Positions 1-7,727 of a DNA stretch of 15,107 nucleotides are shown here, piece after piece. The DNA is from Prevotella sp. (GTDB lineage: Bacteria; Bacillota; Clostridia; Oscillospirales; Ruminococcaceae). The notes below the pieces were generated by a model. The model ran no database searches and had not been told where the DNA came from. It saw only the letters and a list, made by a program, of their open reading frames with translations. The translations under genes were made by a program, and so were the position numbers. Location of the stretch: positions 1 through 15,107 of the forward strand of contig JAMPIC010000039.1 in NCBI GenBank assembly GCA_023663025.1. Direction: 5' to 3'. Numbering within the stretch: position 1 is the first letter of the stretch; every line of letters begins with the position of its first letter.

Positions 1-59
1 GGCTTCGCCGCGTGATGCGCTGTCGTTTTGTTTTTGCGCTAAATTACAATTTACTTTTC
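1..59. repeat. Edge of an intergenic repeat region
   Basis: This short gene-free stretch starts with GGCTTCGCC (1-9), a small hairpin whose complement GGCGAAGCC occurs at 14740-14748 inside the hairpin chain at the other end of the window. It ends with TAAATTACAATTTA (40-53), the exact inverted copy of 14699-14712. The resemblance suggests the left edge is the end of a similar repeat block lying mostly outside the window. GCGCTGTCGTTTTGTTTTT (18-36) also resembles the right arm and U-tract of a terminator, but the left arm is not visible, so that reading cannot be tested. No terminator for the minus-strand flippase gene is seen here. Confidence 0.4.
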
Positions 60-1607
60 TCAACGATTGCATACAATTTTTCCGTGTGATGTTTCCCGCT
101 TTCTATCTGAACAGAAAACGCGCTTGTCAAGCTCGTACAGCATTACGAAAATAATTCCCGCCATGCTGAGATAAATGACAGTTTCCAAAATCAGTGAGGA
201 GCATTCTGTAAGCTTCGTCAGCGCGGAGGTTAGCTGACAGCAGAAAAAGCACATCGCGAACGGCTTAACGATATAGGCAAACGGGTCAAAACGGATATTG
301 GCGGCGCGGAACACGAATACCACGCGGACGATATTGCTGTACACGTTGCTGGCGTAGTAGGATATGAGCACTCCCGCAAAGCCGTAAAGACGGACGAAAA
401 CCATCACGCAGACTATCCGTATGGCGTACTCGCAAAGGCTGTTCAGCGTGGAAAAATTCTGCCTGCCAAGTCCCTTGATGATGCCCTCCAGAACTATTTC
501 AAGGTAGATGAAGGGCACTACGGGGAACATCTTCACAAGCGTCTCGCTGACAAGGCTGTCCGAGGGACAGAGTATCCGCCCGATGTTGTTTCCCATAACA
601 AGCAGCATTCCCGAAATGAAAAAGGAGTACGCAAAAGCGCGGCTGAGGCTCTTCTTTATGAGACTTTGCACCCTTTCGGTGTTTTCCGAGGACTTCGCCC
701 GCGCTATTTCGGGTATGATAATATTTGAAAGACTTGTCAGTATGACCGCAGGATAGAACACCGTGGGGATTATCATAGCCTCGAACATTCCGTATTCGCT
801 CATGGCGCGCTCCGCCGAAGCGTTGTATTTCAGCAGAGCCACTGGAACGAGAGCTTCGTTCAGCGAGGACATTATCATCTGAACGTATCCTCCCGCCGCT
901 ATGGGCAGAGAAAGCTTCAGGTAGGAGGATATTTTCACAATGCGGGGCTGTCCCTGCGGCAGAACGGAAAAGCGGCGGTATTCGGGAATAAACTTTATAA
1001 TATAGTATACGAAGCTGACGGTTTCCCCGATAAGAATGGAAACCGATATCAGCAGGTAAACGCTCAGACCGCGGTCAAGCAGGAACAGCACTCCCGCCGT
1101 AAGGGAGACCCACTTTGCGGAGAACTCGATAATGTCCCCGTTGCAGGGCACGCGCACGTCCCGTACGGCGTTGAAGTATCCCCTTATGCAGGAGCCGGCT
1201 GCCGCGGGCGGCAGCGACAGGGCGATTATCCTGACAGCGAGGGCAAGCTCGGGAGCGCCCGAAACGCGGTGAGCGATAATACGGGCAAGTCCGAAAGAAG
1301 CCAAAGCGAAAGCGGTGGAAAGGATAAGGGAAAATCCCAGAGAAAGCTTCATTATCCTGCGGACGCTGCCGCTGCCCGCGCCAAGTTCCTCCGAAACGAA
1401 GCGGCTTGTGGAGATGAAAATGTTTCCGTTGGCAAGCACCATGATAAAGCCGAACAGCGATGTGATAAGGGTCATCACCCCCACGGAGGCAGTCCCCAGC
1501 TTATTGGAAATAAAAATGTTCAGCCAAAGCCCCAGTCCCTGCAATATAAGGGAGACTGCGGTAAGCCGTGCGGTGTCTTTGGCGATACGGTTCATAGAAA
1601 TTTTCAA
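60..1607 (-). CDS. MOP-superfamily polysaccharide/lipid flippase (SpoVB/MurJ-like)
   Basis: A 515-residue integral membrane protein with about 12-14 hydrophobic segments along its whole length, which is the size and layout of the MOP (MATE/PST/MVF) family, including SpoVB and MurJ. The N-terminal half has the family-like segment with TSRF near residues 67-70 and an RGYFNAVRD stretch at 142-150, similar to the RGYFQ region of SpoVB-type proteins. Members move lipid-linked saccharides, such as lipid II, across the cytoplasmic membrane; the substrate here cannot be read from sequence. The start chosen is TTG at 1607 because GAGGG (1615-1619) lies 7 nt upstream; the ATG at 1595 would leave 19 nt. 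It is transcribed away from murD, from a shared region of about 130 bp. Whether it serves sporulation, peptidoglycan or another polymer is unknown. Confidence 0.85.
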   Translation of the reverse strand: MKISMNRIAKDTARLTAVSLILQGLGLWLNIFISNKLGTASVGVMTLITSLFGFIMVLANGNIFISTSRFVSEELGAGSGSVRRIMKLSLGFSLILSTAFALASFGLARIIAHRVSGAPELALAVRIIALSLPPAAAGSCIRGYFNAVRDVRVPCNGDIIEFSAKWVSLTAGVLFLLDRGLSVYLLISVSILIGETVSFVYYIIKFIPEYRRFSVLPQGQPRIVKISSYLKLSLPIAAGGYVQMIMSSLNEALVPVALLKYNASAERAMSEYGMFEAMIIPTVFYPAVILTSLSNIIIPEIARAKSSENTERVQSLIKKSLSRAFAYSFFISGMLLVMGNNIGRILCPSDSLVSETLVKMFPVVPFIYLEIVLEGIIKGLGRQNFSTLNSLCEYAIRIVCVMVFVRLYGFAGVLISYYASNVYSNIVRVVFVFRAANIRFDPFAYIVKPFAMCFFCCQLTSALTKLTECSSLILETVIYLSMAGIIFVMLYELDKRVFCSDRKRETSHGKIVCNR

Positions 1608-1633
1608 CGTTTATCCCTCATTTCTTAGTAATA

Positions 1634-1663
1634 ATTATGAAAATACTTAAATTTCTATGTCTT
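1634..1663 (-). promoter_or_regulatory. Possible promoter of the flippase gene
   Basis: Read on the minus strand, AAGACA (1663-1658), an 18-bp spacer and CATAAT (1639-1634) make a modest sigma-A match 27 bp from the TTG start. It is the best candidate in the divergent region but weaker than the murD promoter, which it almost abuts. Confidence 0.3.
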
Positions 1664-1666
1664 TTA

Positions 1667-1695
1667 TTGCTATTTTCGGAAAAATTGGATATAAT
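1667..1695 (+). promoter_or_regulatory. Sigma-A promoter of the murD operon
   Basis: TTGCTA (1667-1672), a 17-bp spacer and a perfect TATAAT (1690-1695). Transcription would begin near 1702, giving a leader of about 36 nt. The ribosome site is probably GGAG at 1721-1724, a rather long 13 nt from the ATG at 1738, or the GATGAG just after it. Confidence 0.75.
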
Positions 1696-1737
1696 AAGAT
1701 ATGTATGCAAAATCAGTATTGGAGATGAGTAACTGTA

Positions 1738-3129
1738 ATGACAAAAGCCGAAAAATTTTTCTCGGAAATAAAGGATAAAAAGGTTGCCTTTATCGGTATG
1801 GGCGTTACAAACAACGACGTGATAAGGCTTTTCCTTAAAAAGGGGATAGACGTTACCCTCTGCGACCGCAAGGACAAAGCCGCCGCCGGCGAAACCGCCG
1901 CAGAGCTTGAAGCGCTGGGAGCGAAGCTTTCACTGGGGGAAAAATATCTCGCCCCGATCTATGAAAGCGACATTGTTTTCCGCGCGCCGGGTGTATACTG
2001 GAATATCCCCGAGCTTAAAAGGGCGCGTGACATGGGAGTGACCGTTACCTCGGAAATGGAAGTGTTTTTCGACCTGTGTCCCTGCAAGCTGTACGCAATA
2101 ACCGGCACGGACGGCAAGACCACCACCACCACCATAACAGCCGAGGCTCTTTCCCGCAGCGGCAGGACGGTACATAAGGGCGGAAATATCGGACGCGCAC
2201 TGCTGCCGATAATCGAAGAGATAGACGAAAACGACGCTGCCGTCGTGGAGCTTTCGAGCTTTCAGCTTATCAGTATGCGGAAGTCTCCCGACAGCGCGGC
2301 GATAACCAATATTTACCCCGACCACCTGAACGTCCACAGCTCAATGGAGGAGTATATCGGCGCAAAGCTTAACATTCTTCTGCACCAAAACGCTTTTTCA
2401 CGCGCAGTCCTAAATATGGACAACGCCGATACCGACAGGCTTTCGGAGTACGTCCGCGGAGACCTTTACAAATTCAGCAAAACGCGGAAGCCGAGCCGCG
2501 GTTCTTACCTTGACGACGACGGCTGGCTCTGCTTCACGGACGGTAAGACTGCCGAAAAAATCGTCCATAAGGACGAAATCAAGATACCCGGTCTGCACAA
2601 TGTTGAGAACTATCTGACGGCGATATCCCTGCTTCACGGGGACGTCCCAGGCGAAGCCATTGCGGAGACCGCAAGGGAGTTCGGCGGGGTGGAGCACCGC
2701 ATAGAATTTGTCCGCGAGCTGGACGGGGTAAAGTATTACAACGACAGCATAGCCACAAGTCCCGTAAGCGTGATAGCGGGTCTGAACGCGTTCGGGCGGC
2801 GCATTATCGTCATCGCGGGAGGATCGGACAAAAAGCTGGACTACGGTCAGCTTGCCGAGCCTATCAACACTTATGTGAAAACGCTGGTGCTTCTGGGCGA
2901 GACTGCGGACAGCATCGAAGCCGCAGTCAGGGCGTATCCTCACTACAGCGCGGAAAAGTGCAAGATAATAAGGGTCGGCAGTATGGAAGAAGCCGTAAAC
3001 GCCGCCCGCGGGAACGCTTCGGACGACGATGTGGTAACGCTTTCTCCCGCCAGCGCAAGCTTTGATATGTACAAAAATTTTGAGGAGCGGGGACGACACT
3101 ACAAAAGTATCGTCAACGCGCTGAAATAA
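1738..3129 (+). CDS. murD: UDP-N-acetylmuramoyl-L-alanine--D-glutamate ligase
   Basis: A 463-residue cytoplasmic Mur ligase that adds D-glutamate to UDP-MurNAc-L-Ala with ATP, the second amino acid of the peptidoglycan stem peptide. Length matches MurD. The N-terminal UDP-binding domain opens with a VAFIGMGVTN glycine-rich turn (16-25). The central domain has the ATP loop GTDGKTTT at 123-130, NIG at 150-152, ELSSFQL at 171-177, NIYPDHLNVH at 191-200 and a candidate carbamylated lysine at 210. The C-terminal domain has HRIEFV (320-325) and NDSIATSP (335-342), then a typical PASASFDMYKNFEERG ending. The asparagine and HRxEF motifs favour MurD over MurC, MurE or MurF. It is not in a division/cell-wall cluster here; it leads an operon with peptidases and lies opposite a flippase gene that could act on the same pathway. 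Confidence 0.95.
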   Translation: MTKAEKFFSEIKDKKVAFIGMGVTNNDVIRLFLKKGIDVTLCDRKDKAAAGETAAELEALGAKLSLGEKYLAPIYESDIVFRAPGVYWNIPELKRARDMGVTVTSEMEVFFDLCPCKLYAITGTDGKTTTTTITAEALSRSGRTVHKGGNIGRALLPIIEEIDENDAAVVELSSFQLISMRKSPDSAAITNIYPDHLNVHSSMEEYIGAKLNILLHQNAFSRAVLNMDNADTDRLSEYVRGDLYKFSKTRKPSRGSYLDDDGWLCFTDGKTAEKIVHKDEIKIPGLHNVENYLTAISLLHGDVPGEAIAETAREFGGVEHRIEFVRELDGVKYYNDSIATSPVSVIAGLNAFGRRIIVIAGGSDKKLDYGQLAEPINTYVKTLVLLGETADSIEAAVRAYPHYSAEKCKIIRVGSMEEAVNAARGNASDDDVVTLSPASASFDMYKNFEERGRHYKSIVNALK

Positions 3130-3143
3130 GGAAAGGATACTGT

Positions 3144-4157
3144 ATGAATCTGGAAAAAACCGTAATGTCCCTTGCGGACGCGCGGGGAGTGTCCGGCGAC
3201 GAGACCGCCGCCGCCGAGCTTGCGCTGTCCATGCTGAGGGACTTCACCGACGACTGTTTCATCAAAAACGGCAACGTTATCGGACGGCTCGGCCGCAAAG
3301 GCGCGAAGCCCCGCATACTGCTTGACGCCCACATAGACCAGGTGGGCTTTACGGTCACTCACATCACCGACGACGGCTTTCTGAAAATTTCCGGCTGCGG
3401 AGGGATAGACCGCAGGCTGCTGCTTGCTCAGCAGGTCACGGTTCTCGGCGCAAAACCGCTTGACGGCGTGATCTGCGCAATCCCTCCCCACCTTGAGACG
3501 GACGAGAGCAAGGTTCCCGAAATGGAGGATATATGCGTGGACGTGGGTCTGTCCAAAGCGTGGGCGGAGGAAACGGTCTCCCTCGGGGACAGGATCGTGT
3601 TTTCCTCGCGGTGCGAAAAGCTCCTGGGGGACAGGCTGACGGGCGCGGCTCTGGACGACCGCTGCGGCGTGGCGGCGATACTGCGCGCTCTGGAGCTTGT
3701 AAAGGATAAGCCTTTACAGAGCGAAGTGACCGTAATGTTTTCCGCGCAGGAGGAAGTGGGGGAACGGGGCGCGAAAATAGGCGCGTTCGATATCGACCCC
3801 GATATAGCGATCGCGGTGGACGTAAGCTTCGCCCTGACTTCCGACGATTCCGAGCTGAAATGCGGGAAAATGGGAGGCGGCTGTATGATAGGCTTCTCTC
3901 CAGTGCTTGACAGGGAGCTTTCGCAAAGTATGAAAGCCGCCGCCGAAAGGAACGGCTTGCCTTACCAAATAGAGGTAATGAGCGGCACGACGGGCACGAA
4001 CGCCGACAGATTTTCGGTAAACAAAGGCGGTGTAAAGTCCGTCACCTTGTCAATACCGCTGAAATATATGCACACGCCCGTTGAGGTAATATCCCTTTCG
4101 GACGTTGAAAACACGGCGCGGCTTATTGCCGCTTATTTAGAGGAGGCGGCGGTATGA
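3144..4157 (+). CDS. M42 family metallo-aminopeptidase (first of a tandem pair)
   Basis: A 337-residue cytoplasmic enzyme of peptidase family M42 (TET-type aminopeptidases, often large dodecamers that trim peptides). The dinuclear metal site is complete: His63 in DAHIDQVGF, Asp171 in AALDDRCG, Glu203 (catalytic base) and Glu204 in QEEVGERGA, Asp226 in AVDVSFA and His310 in YMHTPVE. Length is usual for the family. One oddity is Gln66, where the family commonly has Glu in an HMDEVGF-like motif. Family members are sometimes labelled endoglucanases; the residues support a peptidase. The ribosome site GGAAAGG (3130-3136) lies 7 nt upstream of the ATG, in the 14-bp gap after murD. The gene overlaps the next M42 gene by 4 bp (ATGA), so the two are probably translationally coupled. 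Confidence 0.92.
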   Translation: MNLEKTVMSLADARGVSGDETAAAELALSMLRDFTDDCFIKNGNVIGRLGRKGAKPRILLDAHIDQVGFTVTHITDDGFLKISGCGGIDRRLLLAQQVTVLGAKPLDGVICAIPPHLETDESKVPEMEDICVDVGLSKAWAEETVSLGDRIVFSSRCEKLLGDRLTGAALDDRCGVAAILRALELVKDKPLQSEVTVMFSAQEEVGERGAKIGAFDIDPDIAIAVDVSFALTSDDSELKCGKMGGGCMIGFSPVLDRELSQSMKAAAERNGLPYQIEVMSGTTGTNADRFSVNKGGVKSVTLSIPLKYMHTPVEVISLSDVENTARLIAAYLEEAAV

Positions 4158-5176
4158 CTTTGGAACTTCTTGAAAAGCTCTGTCAGCTGAACGGAACGTC
4201 GGGCGACGAAGCTGAAGTCAGGGACTTTATCCTGTCGGAAATATCGGATCACTGCGTCTGCCGCGTCGATCCTCTCGGAAATATCATCGCCGAGAAAAAA
4301 GGCGTATCTCCCGCTAAAAACAAAGTTATGGTCTCCGCCCACATGGACGAGGTGGGAATGGTCGTTACCTCGGTAAAAACGGACGGAACGCTTACGGTGT
4401 CTCCAGTGGGCGGCATAGACCCGCGCGTTGTCATAGGCAGACCCGTTCTGGTGGGAGACGGCGATATACGCGGCGTTATCGGCGCAAAAGCGGTGCATAA
4501 CCTGTCCGCCGACGAAAAAAAGACCGCGCCCAAGTTTTCCGCTTTGTATGCCGATATCGGCGCGGAGGACAAGGCTGCCGCCGAAAAGCTTGTTTCCCCC
4601 GGCGACTTCGTGCATTTTTCATCGGATTTTTCCGCTTTTGGGGATGGCTTCGTCAAAGGAAAAGCCATTGACGACCGTTTCGGCTGCGCGGTGATGATAG
4701 ACCTTATCAAGTCAGAGCTGCCTTACGATTGCGTGTTCACCTTTGTGGTGCAGGAGGAGGTAGGACTTCGCGGCTCCCGAGCCGCCGCCTATACGGTCGA
4801 TCCCGATTTCGCCATCGTGCTGGAAGCAACAACGGCTGCGGATATTCCTCTTGCTTCGGGAGAGAAACGCTGCTGCGAGCTGGGCGGGGGAGCGGTCGTA
4901 TCCTATATGGACCGTTCCACTATCTACGATAAGGAGCTGTACAGGCTTTCCCGCGAAATCGCAGCGGAAAACGGCATAGGCTGGCAGACCAAAACTATGG
5001 TTGCGGGAGGCAACGACAGCGGGGCGATACACATATCACGGGGCGGTGTGCGTACTGCCGCAATATCCGCACCCTGCCGATATCTGCATTCGCCGTCCTG
5101 CGTGGTGAAGCTGTCCGATCTCGACGACTGCGAGCGTCTGGCAAGGCTCATGCTTGAAAAGATGTGTGCGCTGTGA
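4154..5176 (+). CDS. M42 family metallo-aminopeptidase (second of a tandem pair)
   Basis: A 340-residue M42 peptidase. Its residues are His63 and Asp65 in AHMDEVGM, Asp173 in AIDDRFG, Glu201/Glu202 in VVQEEVGLRG, Glu224 in VLEATTAAD and His312 in YLHSP. It keeps the canonical MDE motif that its neighbour lacks. It places Glu, not Asp, at the fifth metal-ligand position, so the two belong to different subgroups and are not a recent duplication. Both probably trim oligopeptides in the cytoplasm; specificity cannot be read, although M42 members are known with glutamyl, leucyl or lysyl preference. AGGAGG at 4141-4146 lies 7 nt before the ATG, inside the end of the previous gene. Mixed oligomers of the two are possible but unproven. 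Confidence 0.92.
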   Translation: MTLELLEKLCQLNGTSGDEAEVRDFILSEISDHCVCRVDPLGNIIAEKKGVSPAKNKVMVSAHMDEVGMVVTSVKTDGTLTVSPVGGIDPRVVIGRPVLVGDGDIRGVIGAKAVHNLSADEKKTAPKFSALYADIGAEDKAAAEKLVSPGDFVHFSSDFSAFGDGFVKGKAIDDRFGCAVMIDLIKSELPYDCVFTFVVQEEVGLRGSRAAAYTVDPDFAIVLEATTAADIPLASGEKRCCELGGGAVVSYMDRSTIYDKELYRLSREIAAENGIGWQTKTMVAGGNDSGAIHISRGGVRTAAISAPCRYLHSPSCVVKLSDLDDCERLARLMLEKMCAL

Positions 5177-5889
5177 TAAAACAGATTTTTGACGGCATTC
5201 CCGAACTTGTTACGGATTCCTATTACGGCAGGAAAATACTGGCTACGTTCAGCGCATACGGCGGGAAATACGATTTTTGCAGATTTTACAGCTGCGGTTC
5301 TTACGGTGGGGTTATTCATATTTATAATACAAATATGGTCATAGATGGAAATATTAATCCGGAAGAATTGAAAATGTTCATAGATATGACAAAACCTGTC
5401 GCAATTGAAGTGAAAAGTGATGTTGCTTTACAGCTTTGCAGTGCATACGACTTAAAGCACAGAACACTGTTTCATGTAAAATCGGGAAAAAACGACGTTG
5501 ATTTCGAGCGTGTAAAGGTAAACTGCTGTACAGACAGATGCTTTGAAATACTGAACGAAAGCTTTGACAATATGCTTTCATACGATGATTGGTATGTGGA
5601 TATTTCTCACAGAATAAGACACGGGGTATCAAAACTGTACCTTTATGACAGCACGACAATTACACAGCAATTTAATATTAATGGATTTATTTTCCTGTCC
5701 CATATAGCTACGGCGAAATCCCAAAGGGGCAGGGGAACGGCGCGCAGTCTGCTTCGGCTGCTGGGCGCGGAGGCGGAAAAGCGCGGGGAGAACGCGTACC
5801 TTTTCGCGCTCGACCGCAGGCGGTCGTTTTACGAAACGATAGGCTTCGAGCCTGTCGGTGAAGATATACTATATGAATTGGAAGGTTGA
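5173..5889 (+). CDS. GNAT family N-acetyltransferase
   Basis: A protein of about 238 residues with a C-terminal GNAT fold. Acetyl-CoA loop motif A is in the segment SHIATAKSQRGRGTA, with QRGRGTA matching Q/RxxGxG/A, and the domain ends with a motif-B-like FYETIGFEPV. The first 100 or so residues form a separate, poorly conserved region. The substrate is unknown. I prefer the GTG at 5173 (overlapping the previous stop, with GAAAAG at 5156-5161, 11 nt upstream) to the GTG at 5164, which would sit 2 nt from that site. Base composition is striking: 5341-5400 is about 30% G+C, while 5761-5820 in the same gene is about 70%. The GC-rich part carries the catalytic core. This suggests a mosaic or foreign origin for the N-terminal part. 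Confidence 0.8.
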   Translation: MIKQIFDGIPELVTDSYYGRKILATFSAYGGKYDFCRFYSCGSYGGVIHIYNTNMVIDGNINPEELKMFIDMTKPVAIEVKSDVALQLCSAYDLKHRTLFHVKSGKNDVDFERVKVNCCTDRCFEILNESFDNMLSYDDWYVDISHRIRHGVSKLYLYDSTTITQQFNINGFIFLSHIATAKSQRGRGTARSLLRLLGAEAEKRGENAYLFALDRRRSFYETIGFEPVGEDILYELEG

Positions 5890-5895
5890 TTTCTT

Positions 5896-7194
5896 ATGGC
5901 GGAAATTTTTGATCCCAAGCCCGTTGAGGAAAAGGGCTTTGAGATAGACGAAAGGATACTTAAACTTGCGGAAAAGGCTGAGGAGAACTGCTCCGCGGCG
6001 TTTGCCGAGGCGGACAGGATAGCCCGTCTGAACGGCGAAAAGGTGCTGAGAGCGTTTATAAACAACAAGGTCAGCGCGTCCTGCATGACGGGCACGACCG
6101 GCTACGGCTACGGCGACGCGGGCAGAGATACGCTCGATAAAGTTTACGCCGACGTTTTCGGCGCGGAGGACGCTCTTGTCCGACACACATTTGTGAGCGG
6201 AACTCACGCCCTTACCTGCGCGCTTTTCGGAGTGCTCCGCGCGGGCGACAAGCTTGTAAGCCTTACGGGTACTCCATATGACACGCTTGAGGAGGTAATC
6301 GGTCTGCGGGGGAGCGGAAACGGTTCTCTGAAAGACTTCGGCGTTGAATACGACCAAGTGGAGCTTCTCCCCGACGGCAAGCCCGACGTTGGCGAGATCT
6401 TCAAAAAAGTCAAAGACGCAAAGGTCGCATACATACAGCGTTCGCGGGGATATTCCCTCAGACCCACGCTTACGCTCAATGGCATCGCCGAGATCGTTAA
6501 GGCTGCCAAGGGAGCGAACCCGGATATTGTGGTCATGGTTGACAACTGCTACGGTGAGTTTGTGGAAAGCAAAGAGCCTTTACAGTCGGGAGCAGACCTT
6601 ATCATCGGTTCGCTTATAAAAAATCCCGGCGCAGGTATAGCCGAGACGGGAGGCTACATCGCGGGCAGCAAAAAGCTTGTGGAGCAGTGCTCCTATCGGC
6701 TTACCTGCGTGGGTATGGGCAAGGAAGTGGGCTGCTCCCTCAACCAAAACAAGCTGATGTATCAGGGACTTTTCTTCGCCCCCGAAGTGGTTGCCAATGC
6801 TGTAAAGACAGCTGCCTTTACAAGTGAGATAATGACTCTGCTGGGTTTTGAGTGTTTTCCGAAAAAGGAAGAAAAGCGGGGGGACATCATCACGGCGGTT
6901 CTGATGAAGAACGCGGACAACCTTACCGCGTTTTGTCAGGGCGTGCAAAAGGGTTCTCCCATCGACAGCTTTGTAACGCCCGAGCCTTGGGATATGCCGG
7001 GCTACGATTCCAAAGTTATTATGGCGGCGGGAACGTTCAATATGGGAGCGTCTATAGAGCTTTCGGCGGATGCGCCTCTCCGCGAGCCTTTCGCGGCGTT
7101 CGTGCAGGGCGGACTGACCTACCCCACGGGCAGAATGGGAATACTTGTGGCATTGCAGGAGATGTTCGACAGGCATTGCCTGAGATTGTTCTGA
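5896..7194 (+). CDS. PLP-dependent methionine gamma-lyase family protein (aluminium resistance protein family)
   Basis: A 432-residue fold-type I PLP enzyme of the family often named aluminium resistance or methionine gamma-lyase family protein (PF06838, YnbB of Bacillus subtilis). The expected Schiff-base lysine is Lys242 in GSLIKNPGAG and the pyridine-nitrogen aspartate is Asp216 in VMVDNCYGEF. The glycine-rich TGTTGYGYGD (65-74) and SGTHAL (101-106) are substrate/cofactor loops of the family. Function is poorly established; a C-S lyase acting on methionine or cysteine-like substrates is the usual guess, and the aluminium phenotype is weak evidence for role. GAAGG (5881-5885) lies 10 nt upstream of ATG, within the end of the acetyltransferase gene. 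It is the last gene of the murD operon, directly followed by a terminator. Confidence 0.88.
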   Translation: MAEIFDPKPVEEKGFEIDERILKLAEKAEENCSAAFAEADRIARLNGEKVLRAFINNKVSASCMTGTTGYGYGDAGRDTLDKVYADVFGAEDALVRHTFVSGTHALTCALFGVLRAGDKLVSLTGTPYDTLEEVIGLRGSGNGSLKDFGVEYDQVELLPDGKPDVGEIFKKVKDAKVAYIQRSRGYSLRPTLTLNGIAEIVKAAKGANPDIVVMVDNCYGEFVESKEPLQSGADLIIGSLIKNPGAGIAETGGYIAGSKKLVEQCSYRLTCVGMGKEVGCSLNQNKLMYQGLFFAPEVVANAVKTAAFTSEIMTLLGFECFPKKEEKRGDIITAVLMKNADNLTAFCQGVQKGSPIDSFVTPEPWDMPGYDSKVIMAAGTFNMGASIELSADAPLREPFAAFVQGGLTYPTGRMGILVALQEMFDRHCLRLF

Positions 7195-7200
7195 TAATTG

Positions 7201-7238
7201 AAAGTCCTCCGGATTCAAAACATCGGAGGACTTTTTTT
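7201..7238 (+). terminator. Rho-independent terminator of the murD operon
   Basis: AAAGTCCTCCG (7201-7211) pairs perfectly with CGGAGGACTTT (7224-7234) around a 12-nt loop, and a run of seven T (7232-7238) follows. It starts 6 bp after the stop of the PLP-enzyme gene. Confidence 0.95.
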
Positions 7239-7338
7239 GCGGCAGCTTATCCTTTAGAGCAGCAGTTTAAATTTTTCATTCAATATTTCTGACGTTAATT
7301 GGGAAACTCCGTTTTATACATTTTTTTTCTAAATTCTG

Positions 7339-7367
7339 TTGCAAAACCTTGCAGAATGTGGTATAAT
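7339..7367 (+). promoter_or_regulatory. Sigma-A promoter of the gatCAB-aspS operon
   Basis: TTGCAA (7339-7344), a 17-bp spacer and a perfect TATAAT (7362-7367), with TGG at 7359-7361 giving an extended -10. Expected start is near 7374, leaving a leader of only about 36 nt before the gatC ATG. The rest of 7239-7338 is AT-rich with a T run at 7320-7328 and shows no other signal. Confidence 0.85.
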
Positions 7368-7409
7368 ATATTCTGTATTATTGCATAACAAGGAAGCGAG
7401 GTATTTAAT

Positions 7410-7688
7410 ATGGACATAGAAATGGTAAGACATTTGTCAAATCTTGGCAAGCTCAGATTTACCGACGAGGAGCTGGAAAAGGTTGCCAAGGATATGACGG
7501 GCATTATCGAAATTATGGATACGATCAAGGAGATCGACATTGTTTATGAGCCGATCAAGGATAACCACAACGTTTACCTGAACGGTCTGCGGGAGGACAA
7601 GCCTATGGAATCTTTCCCGACGGAAAAGATACTCCAAAACGCCGTGAACAGCGAGAATTGCTTTGTTGTGCCCAAGGTCGTTGAGTAA
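7410..7688 (+). CDS. gatC: Asp-tRNA(Asn)/Glu-tRNA(Gln) amidotransferase subunit C
   Basis: A 92-residue small subunit of the GatCAB amidotransferase, of the usual length. It wraps GatA and GatB together and stabilises the complex. It starts with the family pattern of a helix followed by HLSNLGKLRFTDEE (8-21). Its middle carries a GIIEIMDTIKEIDI helix (31-44), then the extended linker with VYLNGLREDKP (56-66) that lies along GatA. Ribosome-site candidates are AGGAAG (7391-7396) and GAGG (7398-7401), the latter 8 nt from ATG. It leads the operon gatC-gatA-gatB-small protein-aspS. Confidence 0.95.
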   Translation: MDIEMVRHLSNLGKLRFTDEELEKVAKDMTGIIEIMDTIKEIDIVYEPIKDNHNVYLNGLREDKPMESFPTEKILQNAVNSENCFVVPKVVE

Positions 7689-7727
7689 CTGTACCATTAT
7701 TATAGAGTTTTGAAAGGATGTAAACCG

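Noticed and set aside
2119..2133. Five consecutive ACC triplets in murD, as a possible microsatellite
   Set aside because: They encode the threonines of the conserved ATP loop; ACC is a favoured codon here, so there is no need for a slippage explanation.
2649..2657. Another GGCGAAGCC copy, within murD
   Set aside because: A 9-bp match inside coding sequence is expected by chance at this base composition, and the boundary motif is absent nearby.
2410..3099. Long minus-strand frame of 229 codons opposite murD
   Set aside because: A shadow of the murD codon pattern; no family resemblance, and murD is certain on the other strand.
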